Part shown: positions 1 through 9,383 of the stretch, one piece after another
How the letters are laid out: every line of letters begins with the position of its first letter
Position numbering within the stretch: position 1 is the stretch's first letter
DNA from: Hahella sp. HNIBRBA332
GTDB lineage: Bacteria > Pseudomonadota > Gammaproteobacteria > Pseudomonadales > Oleiphilaceae
Length of the DNA: 64,000 nt
Assembly: GCF_030719035.1 (NCBI RefSeq)
Contig: NZ_CP132203.1
Coordinates: forward strand, 7,071,001-7,135,000
Reading direction: 5' to 3'
Translations under genes and position numbers: made by a program
Notes under the pieces: model-generated
Databases searched by the model: none
Seen by the model: only the letters and a program-made list of their open reading frames with translations
Told to the model about the DNA's origin: nothing

Positions 1-1839
1 GTTCGCCGTCGTCCGGGTATGTATACGGACACCACGCGGCCCAACCACCTCGCTCAAGAGGTCATCGACAACAGCGTTGACGAGGCGCTGGCGGGGCACG
101 CGCGTCAGGTGGACGTTGTGCTGTACAAAGACGGTTCCCTGTCCGTAACCGATGATGGTCGCGGCATGCCGGTGGACATCCATAAAGAAGAAGGGATGCC
201 TGGCGTTGAGCTGATCCTGACCAAGCTTCACGCAGGCGGCAAGTTCTCCCACAAAAACTACCAGTTCTCTGGCGGTTTGCACGGGGTGGGCGTGTCTGTC
301 GTGAACGCGCTGTCGTTGAATCTGGAAGTATTGATCCGCCGCGACGGCAAAGTACATCGCATTACCTTCGCCAACGGCGATAAAGCGTCAGACCTGGAAG
401 TGATCGACACCTGCGGCAAGCGCAACACCGGCACCACGGTGACGTTCCTGCCCGACCCCAAGTATTTCGATTCCCCCAAGTTTTCCGTTCTGCGCCTGCG
501 CCATGTGCTGCGCGCCAAGGCTGTGCTGTGTTCCGGCTTAAAAGTTACGTTTAAAGACGAGAACACCGGCGAAAAAGACGAGTGGTATTACGAAGACGGC
601 CTGCAAGACTACCTGAGCGGCGCCACCAACGAGTTCGTCACCTTGCCGCAACAGCCTTTTATCGGCCAGATGGCGGGCAACACAGAAGCGGTGGACTGGG
701 CGGTGCAATGGCTGCCGGAAGGCGGCGAACTGATCGCAGAAAGCTACGTCAACCTGATTCCCACGGCCCAGGGCGGCACCCACGTTAACGGTTTGCGCAC
801 CGGCTTGCTGGAAGCGCTGCGGGAGTTCTGTGAGTTCCGTAATCTGTTGCCCCGCGGCGTCAAGCTGTCCCCGGAAGACGTGTGGGATCGTTGCGCCTAT
901 GTGCTGTCAGTGAAGATTCAGGAGCCCCAGTTCTCCGGCCAGACCAAAGAGCGTCTGTCCTCCCGTGAATGCGCTACTTTCGTTTCCGGAGTGGTGAAAG
1001 ACTCCTTCAGCCTGTGGCTGAACAAACATACGGCGGAAGCAGAGCAACTGGCGGAACTGGCCATCAACAACGCGCAAAGCCGTTTGCGCGCGGCCAAGAA
1101 AGTTGCGCGTAAGAAAATCACCAGTGGTCCGGCGCTGCCCGGCAAGCTGGCCGACTGTAGCGGCGGTGACGCCATGCGCGGCGAACTGTTCCTGGTGGAA
1201 GGAGACTCGGCGGGCGGCTCCGCGAAACAGGCGCGCGACAGAGAGTTTCAGGCGGTGATGCCGCTGCGTGGAAAAATCCTGAATACCTGGGAAGTGGATT
1301 CTGAGCAAATTCTGGCGTCACAGGAAGTACACGATATCGCTGTCGCCATCGGCGTCGATCCAGGCTCCAGCAATCTGGAAGGACTGCGCTACGGCAAGAT
1401 CTGTATTCTGGCGGACGCGGACTCAGATGGTCTGCATATCGCGACCTTACTTTGCGCGTTATTCGTCAAGCACTTCCGTCCGCTGGTGGAAGCCGGCCAC
1501 GTGTTCGTCGCCATGCCGCCACTGTATCGCATCGACGTGGCGAAAGACGTCTACTACGCCCTCGACGACTATGAAAAGCAGGGAATCCTCGACCGCATCG
1601 CCGCCGAGAAGAAAAAAGGCAAACCCAACGTCCAACGTTTCAAAGGACTGGGCGAAATGAACCCCCTGCAACTCCGCGAAACCACCATGGCCCCCGACAC
1701 CCGTCGTCTGGTGCAACTCACCGTGGAAGTCGCTGACGACACCGAAGAAAAAATGGACATGCTCCTGGCCAAAAAACGCGCCTCCGACAGACGCGAATGG
1801 CTTGAAAGCAAAGGGAATCTGGCTGAGATTGCGGTTTGA
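1..1839 (+). CDS. parE: DNA topoisomerase IV subunit B (ParE), 5' end outside window
   Basis: ATPase subunit of topoisomerase IV, which decatenates sister chromosomes together with ParC. The reading frame is open from base 1 (V-R-R-R-P-G-M-Y-T-D-T), so the Met codon at 19 is internal; about 20 N-terminal residues lie outside the window. Visible GHKL motifs are the Asn of EVIDNSVDEAL, DDGRGMPV, and the GGLHGVGVSVVNAL lid. Then come the TOPRIM part (FLVEGDSAGGSAKQARDR, ILADADSDGLHIATLL) and the C-terminal QRFKGLGEMNP. The PE/ParE-type ending (AKKRASDRREWLESKGNLAEIAV) and the lack of a long GyrB-type insert support ParE over GyrB. It is a housekeeping gene and marks the edge of the accessory region that follows. 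Identification is secure. Confidence 0.97.
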   Translation, partial: VRRRPGMYTDTTRPNHLAQEVIDNSVDEALAGHARQVDVVLYKDGSLSVTDDGRGMPVDIHKEEGMPGVELILTKLHAGGKFSHKNYQFSGGLHGVGVSVVNALSLNLEVLIRRDGKVHRITFANGDKASDLEVIDTCGKRNTGTTVTFLPDPKYFDSPKFSVLRLRHVLRAKAVLCSGLKVTFKDENTGEKDEWYYEDGLQDYLSGATNEFVTLPQQPFIGQMAGNTEAVDWAVQWLPEGGELIAESYVNLIPTAQGGTHVNGLRTGLLEALREFCEFRNLLPRGVKLSPEDVWDRCAYVLSVKIQEPQFSGQTKERLSSRECATFVSGVVKDSFSLWLNKHTAEAEQLAELAINNAQSRLRAAKKVARKKITSGPALPGKLADCSGGDAMRGELFLVEGDSAGGSAKQARDREFQAVMPLRGKILNTWEVDSEQILASQEVHDIAVAIGVDPGSSNLEGLRYGKICILADADSDGLHIATLLCALFVKHFRPLVEAGHVFVAMPPLYRIDVAKDVYYALDDYEKQGILDRIAAEKKKGKPNVQRFKGLGEMNPLQLRETTMAPDTRRLVQLTVEVADDTEEKMDMLLAKKRASDRREWLESKGNLAEIAV

Positions 1840-2211
1840 TTGAAAGTGGGCTTAGAGACTTGGTCCATTTTGAATTTACTATTGATCCAGCAGACAAATA
1901 ATAAAGGATGTTAATTGTCTGCTGATTTAATCTTGAGCCGGTCTATAAGTAAGTTTGAATAAAGAACTGTGCACTTAAGTCGCCTGTCAGGCCCTATTGT
2001 TTCAGACCAATAGTTATAGATGATGTGTTAGCTGAGCATCTCACTTTGCTGACAGGGCCATAGACGTATGGCAGAATTAAAAACCACAAAAGAATCAGCT
2101 TTTTAATATACAAGGCCCTATGGACGGACAGTCGGAAAGTATCCTGGATAAGTTTATTATTTACGGTCTGTTCATCGATCTAGGGCAAGCTCGAAGCAGA
2201 GGGTTTGTCTA
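1840..2211. other. Intergenic junction between parE and the defence region
   Basis: A 372-bp AT-richer stretch with no convincing gene. It holds three related words built on GGCCCTAT or its near-inverse (around 1990, 2052 and 2113) and a small palindrome CCATA-GACG-TATGG at about 2058-2071. Seen only as repeats; a role as hsdR regulator site or island boundary would be inference. No tRNA or clear direct repeat marks an attachment site here. Confidence 0.4.
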
Positions 2212-4989
2212 ATGGTCAACCAAACCCCCGAACAAGTCGCCCGAGATGCCATAGACACCAAGTTAGAGCAGGCTGGGTGGCTGATCCAGAATTATCGCGA
2301 AGCCAATCTTGGCCAAGGTCTGGGAATAGCCGTTCGCGAGCACCCCACTGACTCAGGCCCGGCGGATTACGTACTTTACGTTAACCGCCAACCTGTCGGC
2401 GTTATCGAAGCCAAGAAAGACCAGTCCATTCTTACTTCCCATGAGGCGCAAACTGCTCGCTACGCCGATAGCCGGCTGAAATGGAGTAAGAAGGAAAAGC
2501 CTCTGGTCTTTCTCTTCGAAGCCACGGGGCAGATGATTCGTTTCACCGATCTGCGCGATCCCGCCGCTCGGTCACGGGAAGTTTTCCATTTCTTCAAACC
2601 GGAGACTCTGGCCGTCTGGTACGAAGAGCCTGAGTCCACCCGCTATAAACTCCACAACAACATGCCGCCGTTGGCGCAAGATTCCTTGAGAGATTGCCAG
2701 GTTACGGCGATCAATGGCTTGGAGAAATCCCTCGCCGCTAATCGGCCCCGTTCACTCATTCATATGGCGACGGGCGCAGGTAAAACCTTCACCGCCATCA
2801 ATGCTGTGTATCGGCTGCTTAATCATGGCGGGGCTAAACGCATCTTGTTTTTAGTTGACACCAAAAACCTTGGTAAACAGGCGCAGCAGGAGTTTCATGC
2901 CTTCAAGCCGCCGGGTAAGGAGGCGTTTTTCCACGAGAACCACATCGTCCAGCGGCTCGCCAGCAACACGATTGATAGCGCTGCGGAAGTTTGCATCTGT
3001 ACGATTCAGCGCATGTACTCCATCCTCAGCAATTCGCCCATTGATGAGAGCGCTGAGGACATGTCGCCCTATGAAATTAAACAAACAGGCAAGCAACAGA
3101 AGTTTGTGCAGTACAACCCAAAGGTTCCCATTGAAACCTTTGACTTCATCATCATCGATGAATGCCATCGCTCCATCTACAATTTGTGGAAGCAGGTGCT
3201 GGATTATTTCGATGCCTTTTTGATTGGCTTGACGGCGACGCCCGATAAGCGAACCTACGGTTTTTTTAATGAAAATATTGTCGCAGAGTACAGTTACGAA
3301 GACTCCGTACTCGACGGCGTGAACGTCGGCTACGATGTGTATGAAATCGAAACGGAAATTACGCAAGCTGGCGCCAAGCTGAAAGCCAAAGAGTGGGTAG
3401 ATCATCGCGACAAGCTCACGCGCAAGAAACGTTGGGCGCAAACCGAAGACGATACTACCTACTCCGGCAGAGAGCTGGATCGCTCGGTAGTCAACAAAAG
3501 CCAAATTCGCAAAGTGATCCAGGCGATGAAAGAGGCGGTGGAAACTAAAATTTTCCCCAGCCGTCAGGAAGTTCCCAAAACACTGATTTTCGCCAAAACC
3601 GACAGCCATGCGGACGATATTATTCAAATGGTGCGAGAGGTGTATGGCGAGGGTAATGCGTTCTGCCAAAAAGTCACCTACAACGCTAAAAATCCTGACG
3701 AAGTGCTTAGTGACTTTCGCAATGAGTACAATCCTCGGATAGCCGTTACTGTTGATATGATTGCAACGGGTACCGACGTTAAGCCCCTGGAAATTTTGCT
3801 ATTTATGCGCGATGTGCGCTCCAAAGGCTACTACGAGCAGATGAAGGGACGTGGGGTGCGTAGTCTGAGTTTTGAAGAACTGCACCGTATTAGCCAAAGC
3901 GCCAGCAGCGCCAAAGACCGCTTTGTGTTGATCGACGCAGTGGGCGTAGAAAAGTCCTGCAAAACTGAAAGCCGCACTTTGGAGCGCAATCCTAATCTCT
4001 CTATGAAGGATCTCCTGCAAGGCGTTGCTATGGGGCATCGCGATGACGACACCATCCAAAGTTTGGTGAATCGTCTAACGCGGCTGAATAAGCAGTTGAA
4101 TAAAAAGGAACTTGACCGTCTGGAACAGATAACAGGCAATAGCGTGCAAGCGCTTGCCAAGCAACTGCTAAATGCCATCGATCCAGACGCGATTGTTGAG
4201 TTGGCGTTGAAGAACGCCAAAGCCGCTGGCTTTACCCGTGGCGAAGATAGCCTCACAGAGGAAGAAAAAAGCACGGCTCGTGAGCAGTTGGTGAATGCCG
4301 CCTGCGCGCCGTTTGACAATCCTAAATTGCGAGAAAGTATCGAAAGCGCCCGTAGGGAGCGTGAGCAACTTATCGACCACGTTAACCTGGATACCGTGCT
4401 GGTCTCGGATTTCGGCGAGCAAGCCCATGAAAACGCTGAAAAGCTCATCCGAACCTTTCAGCAGTTTATTGTCGAGAACAAAGAAGAAATCGCCGCGCTG
4501 AGCTTTTTCTACCAACAGCCATACCAACGGCGAGGGCTTACCCTGGATATGGTGGAAGAGCTCTACCAACAACTGCAAAAGCCGCCGTTGTTACTGACAA
4601 CAGAAAAACTCTGGAGCGCCTACAGTCGTATCAAACCGGGTCAAACCAAAGGACAGAATCAAAAGCGACAACTCACCGATATTATGGCCCTGGTGAAGTT
4701 CGCCATGGGCATAGACGGCGAGCTGAAACCCTTTGCCGAACAAGTCGATGCCAAATTTAAACAGTGGATATTCCGCCACAACGCCCAACGTAAATCAGCC
4801 TTTTCTGCCGAGCAAACCGAATGGCTACGGATGATCAAAGATCACATCGCCAGTAGTTGTTGTATCGAGCGGGATGATTTTGACTATAACCCCTTTATTG
4901 ATAAAGGCGGTTTGCAAAAGGCCTGGGGCTTATTTGAAAGTGAATTGGATACAGTAATGAATGAAATGAATCAGGAGTTGGTGGCGTAG
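2212..4989 (+). CDS. hsdR: Type I restriction enzyme R subunit (first system)
   Basis: Restriction and DNA-translocation subunit of a type I restriction-modification complex; 925 residues. The N-terminal nuclease shows the PD-(D/E)xK pattern (DYVLYVN...VIEAKK, about residues 52-67). Walker A is MATGAGKTFTAI near 183-190, the DEAD-box-like motif is IIIDECHRS near 313, followed by GLTATP. The C-terminal third resembles the EcoEI R C-terminal domain (SFFYQQPYQRR, FAMGIDGELKPF). The start follows the AGAGGG-rich stretch just upstream. hsdS begins 22 bp after the stop, and the operon continues to hsdM at 11959. All catalytic motifs are intact, so the protein looks functional. Confidence 0.93.
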   Translation: MVNQTPEQVARDAIDTKLEQAGWLIQNYREANLGQGLGIAVREHPTDSGPADYVLYVNRQPVGVIEAKKDQSILTSHEAQTARYADSRLKWSKKEKPLVFLFEATGQMIRFTDLRDPAARSREVFHFFKPETLAVWYEEPESTRYKLHNNMPPLAQDSLRDCQVTAINGLEKSLAANRPRSLIHMATGAGKTFTAINAVYRLLNHGGAKRILFLVDTKNLGKQAQQEFHAFKPPGKEAFFHENHIVQRLASNTIDSAAEVCICTIQRMYSILSNSPIDESAEDMSPYEIKQTGKQQKFVQYNPKVPIETFDFIIIDECHRSIYNLWKQVLDYFDAFLIGLTATPDKRTYGFFNENIVAEYSYEDSVLDGVNVGYDVYEIETEITQAGAKLKAKEWVDHRDKLTRKKRWAQTEDDTTYSGRELDRSVVNKSQIRKVIQAMKEAVETKIFPSRQEVPKTLIFAKTDSHADDIIQMVREVYGEGNAFCQKVTYNAKNPDEVLSDFRNEYNPRIAVTVDMIATGTDVKPLEILLFMRDVRSKGYYEQMKGRGVRSLSFEELHRISQSASSAKDRFVLIDAVGVEKSCKTESRTLERNPNLSMKDLLQGVAMGHRDDDTIQSLVNRLTRLNKQLNKKELDRLEQITGNSVQALAKQLLNAIDPDAIVELALKNAKAAGFTRGEDSLTEEEKSTAREQLVNAACAPFDNPKLRESIESARREREQLIDHVNLDTVLVSDFGEQAHENAEKLIRTFQQFIVENKEEIAALSFFYQQPYQRRGLTLDMVEELYQQLQKPPLLLTTEKLWSAYSRIKPGQTKGQNQKRQLTDIMALVKFAMGIDGELKPFAEQVDAKFKQWIFRHNAQRKSAFSAEQTEWLRMIKDHIASSCCIERDDFDYNPFIDKGGLQKAWGLFESELDTVMNEMNQELVA

Positions 4990-5011
4990 GAATACACTAC
5001 CAAAAATATAG

Positions 5012-6778
5012 ATGGCGTTTACCAAAGACATAGAAGAACTTATCAAAGAAGATTCGTCAGGTTTGCTTTCTAAGCATGAATCATGGGAACGTGTATTGAT
5101 AAGTGATATTGCGTTAGTTATCAATGGGTATGCCTTTAAATCGGCTTACTTTAATAGTAAGGGAGAAGGGCTTCCGTTAATCAGAATTCGTGACGTGATA
5201 TCTGGAGACACAGAAACTTACTATGATGGTCCGTTCGATGAAGAGTACCTAATAAGCTCTGGCGATTTTTTAATTGGTATGGATGGTGATTTTAATTGTG
5301 CGTTTTGGCGCAGTGGAAACGCCCTACTAAATCAGCGGGTCTGCAAGATAGATCTTAAAACGGGAAATTACAATTTTAAGCTACTGTCATACTTGATGCC
5401 GCATTATCTAAATGCGATTAATGCAAATACATCTTCCATGACCGTTAAGCATCTTTCGTCGAAGACCGTTAATGATATCTTGCTACCTTTGCCTCCCAAA
5501 AATGAGCAAACCCGAATCGTAGAAAAACTCGAAGAACTTCTCTCTGATCTCGATAACGGCGTCGCCGAACTCAAAGCCGCCCAAATCAAACTCACGCAGT
5601 ACCGCCAATCCCTATTAAAAAGCGCGGTCGAAGGCAGCCTCACGGCCGAATGGCGCAAGCAAAATAAAGTCAGCGAAACCGGCGAACAGCTATTGCAACG
5701 TATCCTCAAAGAACGGCGGGAGCGATGGGAATCAGAAAAGCTCGCGGAATTTAAAGCCAAAGGAAAAACGCCTCCCAAGGATTGGCAAAGTAAATATCCT
5801 GAGCCTGTGGCGCCGGATATAAGTGAGTTGCCGGAGCTGCCTGAGGGGTGGGTATGGGCTAGTGTGGCACAGGTATGCGAACTGCAGGGGGGAATTCAAA
5901 AGCAGCCCAAACGGACTCCAAAGGAAAATTGTTATCCGTTTTTACGTGTTGCAAACGTATACAGAAATGAGCTGAAGCTCGAAGAAATACATGAAGTTGA
6001 ACTCTTTGATGGCGAATTAGAAAGGCTGAGATTATTAGAGGGAGATTTGCTTATCGTTGAAGGGAATGGGAGTAAATCGGAGATAGGAAGATGTGCTCTT
6101 TGGGATGGGTCAATTAGAAATGCGGTCCACCAGAATCACTTAATTCGTGCTAGACCAGTATTACTTAGCAACCCATATTTGCTCCATTGGTTGAATTCAC
6201 CCATTGGTATTGAAATTATGGGTAGCCTTGCTGTAACTACCAGCGGTTTATATACATTGAGTGTGTCTAAAATTGCTAGAATACCTATCCCTTTACCTCC
6301 AACTAAAGAACAAAACTATATCGTTGACCTAGTCAACTCTGGCCTGGAAGTCTCCTCCGCTGAAGATACAGATATAGTGGCCTCACTTAAGCGATCGGAA
6401 GCACAGAGAAAGAATATTCTAAAAGATGCTTTTTCCGGGAAGCTAGTACCTCAAGATCTAGAAGATGAGCCTGCATCTGTGCTTTTAGAAAGAATAAAAG
6501 CGGAGCGAATGGAAGCAGCCAAGCAGAAAAAGCCAAAACAACCTAAAAAAAAAGCTAATAAGCAGACGATGAATATGGAAACCTTAGAAGAAGTCCTGAA
6601 AAGCAAGGCAGATTGGATTGAAGCGCAGGAAGCCTTTAGGGAGTGTGGGGTAACAGATGGAACTGAGACCGATCGCATTGAAGAGCTTTATAATGAGTTG
6701 CGTAAACTGGACAAAGCCGAACGCCTGGATGTGGAACGTCACGGTGATTACGACATGATAAGACTAATAAGCGAATAA
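5012..6778 (+). CDS. hsdS: Type I restriction-modification specificity subunit (first system)
   Basis: DNA-recognition subunit that directs HsdM and HsdR to a bipartite target; 588 residues. It has two target-recognition regions separated and followed by conserved helical spacers. The first half ends in ILLPLPPKNEQTRIVEKLEE plus a long coiled helix, the second in RIPIPLPPTKEQNYIVDLV followed by KDAFSGKLVPQDLEDEPA. The C-terminus carries a Lys-rich tail (KQKKPKQPKKKANK) and about 70 more residues, longer than many HsdS proteins. The first recognition region (about 5050-5460) is AT-richer than the conserved spacers, as expected for exchangeable specificity domains. The next gene, the AAA ATPase, starts 5 bp after the stop. 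Confidence 0.93.
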   Translation: MAFTKDIEELIKEDSSGLLSKHESWERVLISDIALVINGYAFKSAYFNSKGEGLPLIRIRDVISGDTETYYDGPFDEEYLISSGDFLIGMDGDFNCAFWRSGNALLNQRVCKIDLKTGNYNFKLLSYLMPHYLNAINANTSSMTVKHLSSKTVNDILLPLPPKNEQTRIVEKLEELLSDLDNGVAELKAAQIKLTQYRQSLLKSAVEGSLTAEWRKQNKVSETGEQLLQRILKERRERWESEKLAEFKAKGKTPPKDWQSKYPEPVAPDISELPELPEGWVWASVAQVCELQGGIQKQPKRTPKENCYPFLRVANVYRNELKLEEIHEVELFDGELERLRLLEGDLLIVEGNGSKSEIGRCALWDGSIRNAVHQNHLIRARPVLLSNPYLLHWLNSPIGIEIMGSLAVTTSGLYTLSVSKIARIPIPLPPTKEQNYIVDLVNSGLEVSSAEDTDIVASLKRSEAQRKNILKDAFSGKLVPQDLEDEPASVLLERIKAERMEAAKQKKPKQPKKKANKQTMNMETLEEVLKSKADWIEAQEAFRECGVTDGTETDRIEELYNELRKLDKAERLDVERHGDYDMIRLISE

Positions 6779-6783
6779 GGGTT

Positions 6784-8505
6784 ATGCGTTTAGCTTCACT
6801 GACGATAGGCTCCGAGAAAACGGGCGATAAGCAACGCTTTAAAAACCTCAAAAACGTCACTATTGATTTTGATGAAGACGAATGGATCACCGTGGTCATT
6901 GGCTGGAATGGTACTGGTAAATCCAATGTATTGGAGGCGCTGGCCACAATTTTCAGGGACCTGATCGGCAAGCCTAACAAAAAGGGGGGACACTCCGTAC
7001 CTGAAAAGCCCTCATTCGCCTATATACTGCGTTACTTTTGTCATAACAAAGAAATTGTAATCAATGCCGACCCTGACAGAGCTAGTAATGTCTATAAGGT
7101 ATCCTATCGAGAACTCTCAAAAGAGAATACGGATGGCGATGAGGAGCAAATAGGCCTTTTTTCTGAGGCTGATGATACTGAAGAAAATCTACAACCTATA
7201 AAATTCAATAAATTTGTAGAACGTAGAGATGAGTTCTTACCTAGCTATGTATTTGGTTATTACTCTGGTCATAGCCAAAGGATGTACGAAGTCTTCACCC
7301 CTTATCTGGAAAAATACGACGACAACTTGCGAAATGGTATTGATCCTGGCCTGCGCAAGATGTTCTACGCCAAACCGGTACATAGCCAATTCACTCTGCT
7401 GGCATTCATGCTGAATCAGGAAAGCTTTGTTCAGCAATTTTTAGAGGAACACTTTGGTATTGATACTGACGTTGGTATCGACTCAGTACTCTTTGTTCTC
7501 AATCAGCCTCCCTGGAAATCTAACGCCCCAGATGGCGATTCTAGATTCTGGAATTCTCGCGGCGTCGTAAAAAACTTTTTGACTCGGTTATATGATGTTT
7601 CGTTAGCTCCTATTCGTATTAATCGACGTACACAGACTAGTTTATGGAATAAAACCTCACTGGAATATTTATATCTTTATGTGAAAGATCTTGATGCACT
7701 TAAGAAACTTGTGGGGAATACGACGCCGCGAGAGTTTTTCCGAGATATTGAGAGTACTTATGTTTCAGAGTTAATTGACGAAGTACGTATTCGAGTTAAA
7801 CTCAAAAATAACGATGGAACTGTAATATTCAGAGAGCTCAGTGAAGGTGAGCAACAGTTGCTTACTGTTCTGGGGCTTTTACGTTTTACAGCTGAAGATG
7901 AAGGCCTGTTTTTGCTGGATGAGCCTGACACCCATCTAAATCCACAGTGGAGTGTTGATTACTTCAAATACCTGAAAATGTTTGTAGGGTCAGGTAGAAC
8001 TGATAGTGGCTCAAGTCATATTGTACTCAACACGCACAACCCCTTAGCCGTAGCTGAGCTTGCTCGCGAGCAGGTGCAGATTCTCTATCGTGATCCCGAG
8101 TATCTATCCATTAGTTCCCATCTGCCAGACTATGACCCTAGGGGGATGGGCTATTCGGGCATAGTAACCAGTGATATGTTTGGACTTGCTTCCTCACTGG
8201 ATAAGCGCACGCAACGGCGCTTGGAAATGTATCGTGCATTGGCTTCACTAACTGATAAAACTCGGATTCAAGAACTGCGCTTTCAGGTGATCAGTCAGTG
8301 GCTGGATGATGATCGTTTCAACTTAATGCAGCGCGATGACGATTATCAGCGCTACCTCATATATCGTCGTGAATTATTGGCAAAACAAGCGGAAACTGAG
8401 GATTACCAAGAGCTGATGCAGTTTGCTATTTCGCTATCCGCTGAAGAGAGAAACAGCATAGCCAAACAGGCAATGGAAGAAATTCTTGCGGGGGAAAGTG
8501 AGTGA
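6784..8505 (+). CDS. AAA/ABC-type ATPase, PtuA-like (Septu candidate)
   Basis: A 573-residue ATPase of the SMC/RecF/OLD-like class. Walker A is WNGTGKSNVLEAL (about residues 40-52). A signature-like LSEGEQQLLTVLGLL and a Walker B LFLLDEPDTHLNPQW follow near residues 353-385, then an H-loop-like VLNTHNPLAVAEL. The next gene overlaps by 4 bp and encodes an HNH nuclease, which is the gene pair of the Septu anti-phage system (PtuA ATPase plus PtuB HNH nuclease). Septu is known to act against phages; its use here is inferred from domain pairing. The pair lies inside a type I operon, between hsdS and a DUF1016 gene. It could alternatively be an uncharacterised ATPase of the RloA/OLD type. Confidence 0.75.
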   Translation: MRLASLTIGSEKTGDKQRFKNLKNVTIDFDEDEWITVVIGWNGTGKSNVLEALATIFRDLIGKPNKKGGHSVPEKPSFAYILRYFCHNKEIVINADPDRASNVYKVSYRELSKENTDGDEEQIGLFSEADDTEENLQPIKFNKFVERRDEFLPSYVFGYYSGHSQRMYEVFTPYLEKYDDNLRNGIDPGLRKMFYAKPVHSQFTLLAFMLNQESFVQQFLEEHFGIDTDVGIDSVLFVLNQPPWKSNAPDGDSRFWNSRGVVKNFLTRLYDVSLAPIRINRRTQTSLWNKTSLEYLYLYVKDLDALKKLVGNTTPREFFRDIESTYVSELIDEVRIRVKLKNNDGTVIFRELSEGEQQLLTVLGLLRFTAEDEGLFLLDEPDTHLNPQWSVDYFKYLKMFVGSGRTDSGSSHIVLNTHNPLAVAELAREQVQILYRDPEYLSISSHLPDYDPRGMGYSGIVTSDMFGLASSLDKRTQRRLEMYRALASLTDKTRIQELRFQVISQWLDDDRFNLMQRDDDYQRYLIYRRELLAKQAETEDYQELMQFAISLSAEERNSIAKQAMEEILAGESE

Positions 8506-9383
8506 GGTTTGTTGATAACACCTTTTTAGAAACCCCTGCTAACTGGGATCAACGTGCACAGACAGCTACAAACGACTTAATTAATGGAACGATTGAAGCT
8601 GACGATCGCGCCGATGTGTGGCGCTGCCTTAAAGACTCTCTTGCGGACATTTCCTGTGACCGATGCTGGTATTGTGAAACAGGTATCCCCAGAACGGATA
8701 ATGCCGTTGATCACTATCGTCCTAAAGGTAAAGTAAAAGGTGTTAGGTTAAAAACACCCGAGAAAACTCTAGAAAATTATACGATTCAACCGGAGCATCT
8801 CGGTTATAAATGGGCTGCCTACAAGCTCGATAATTTTCGATTCTCCTGTCAGCACTGTAACGAGTGGCGTAAAAGTCTCAGAGGTTCAGCTGGTGGAAAA
8901 ACGAGTTACTTCCCATTAGTGAATGAACCCGATCGAGCCTATGATGTCCTGGATCAGGATAATGAAATTCCAGCTTTGTTGGACCCCTGCGATGTACTTG
9001 ATTGGACACTGCTGTCCTTCGATAAATCTGGAAGGCCTTTTTCCCGTTTTCCTGAAGGGTCAGAAGAAGATTTAAGAGTCCAGCTTTCCATCTTGATCTA
9101 CCATCTTGATCAGCAATCAATTAACTCGAGTCGAGCTGCCCAGTGGTCACAGGTCCAGCCTATTGTGGAAGATACTAAAAAATGGTTTCTGAAAAGGCTG
9201 CGGGGCGATCAAGGCGCTGATGCGTCTTTCCGTCGTGAGCTGAAAAAGCTTAGGCACTGGTTCAATCCCAAAAACAAGAATACTTATTTGGGTTTTTTGG
9301 TTTATCAGCTTAAGCAGGAGCAGGAATTAGATACAGAAAATTTACATAGCTGGATTGGCGAACTATTGCGAGGTTTGGGATGA
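8502..9383 (+). CDS. HNH endonuclease, PtuB-like (Septu candidate)
   Basis: A 293-residue protein with the zinc-type HNH arrangement: CDRCWYC near residue 52, then AVDHYRPKGK (catalytic His), then DNFRFSCQHCNEWRK and YFPLVNE. This CxxC-...-VDHxRPK-...-CxxCN-...-FPL pattern is what I recognise from PtuB-type effectors. The start is GTG, overlapping the ATPase stop by 4 bp (GTGA), which suggests translational coupling. The downstream DUF1016 gene overlaps by 4 bp as well (ATGA). Predicted role: DNA-cutting effector controlled by the partner ATPase; this is inferred from the family, not seen directly. Confidence 0.75.
   Translation: MRFVDNTFLETPANWDQRAQTATNDLINGTIEADDRADVWRCLKDSLADISCDRCWYCETGIPRTDNAVDHYRPKGKVKGVRLKTPEKTLENYTIQPEHLGYKWAAYKLDNFRFSCQHCNEWRKSLRGSAGGKTSYFPLVNEPDRAYDVLDQDNEIPALLDPCDVLDWTLLSFDKSGRPFSRFPEGSEEDLRVQLSILIYHLDQQSINSSRAAQWSQVQPIVEDTKKWFLKRLRGDQGADASFRRELKKLRHWFNPKNKNTYLGFLVYQLKQEQELDTENLHSWIGELLRGLG

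Noticed and set aside
258..1868. Several long frames antisense to parE
   Set aside because: They mirror a highly conserved gene and have no motifs or ribosome sites; high-GC coding strands often open the reverse frame.
2851..3669. A 272-codon frame antisense to the first hsdR
   Set aside because: It lies entirely within the conserved helicase coding region and has no recognisable domain.
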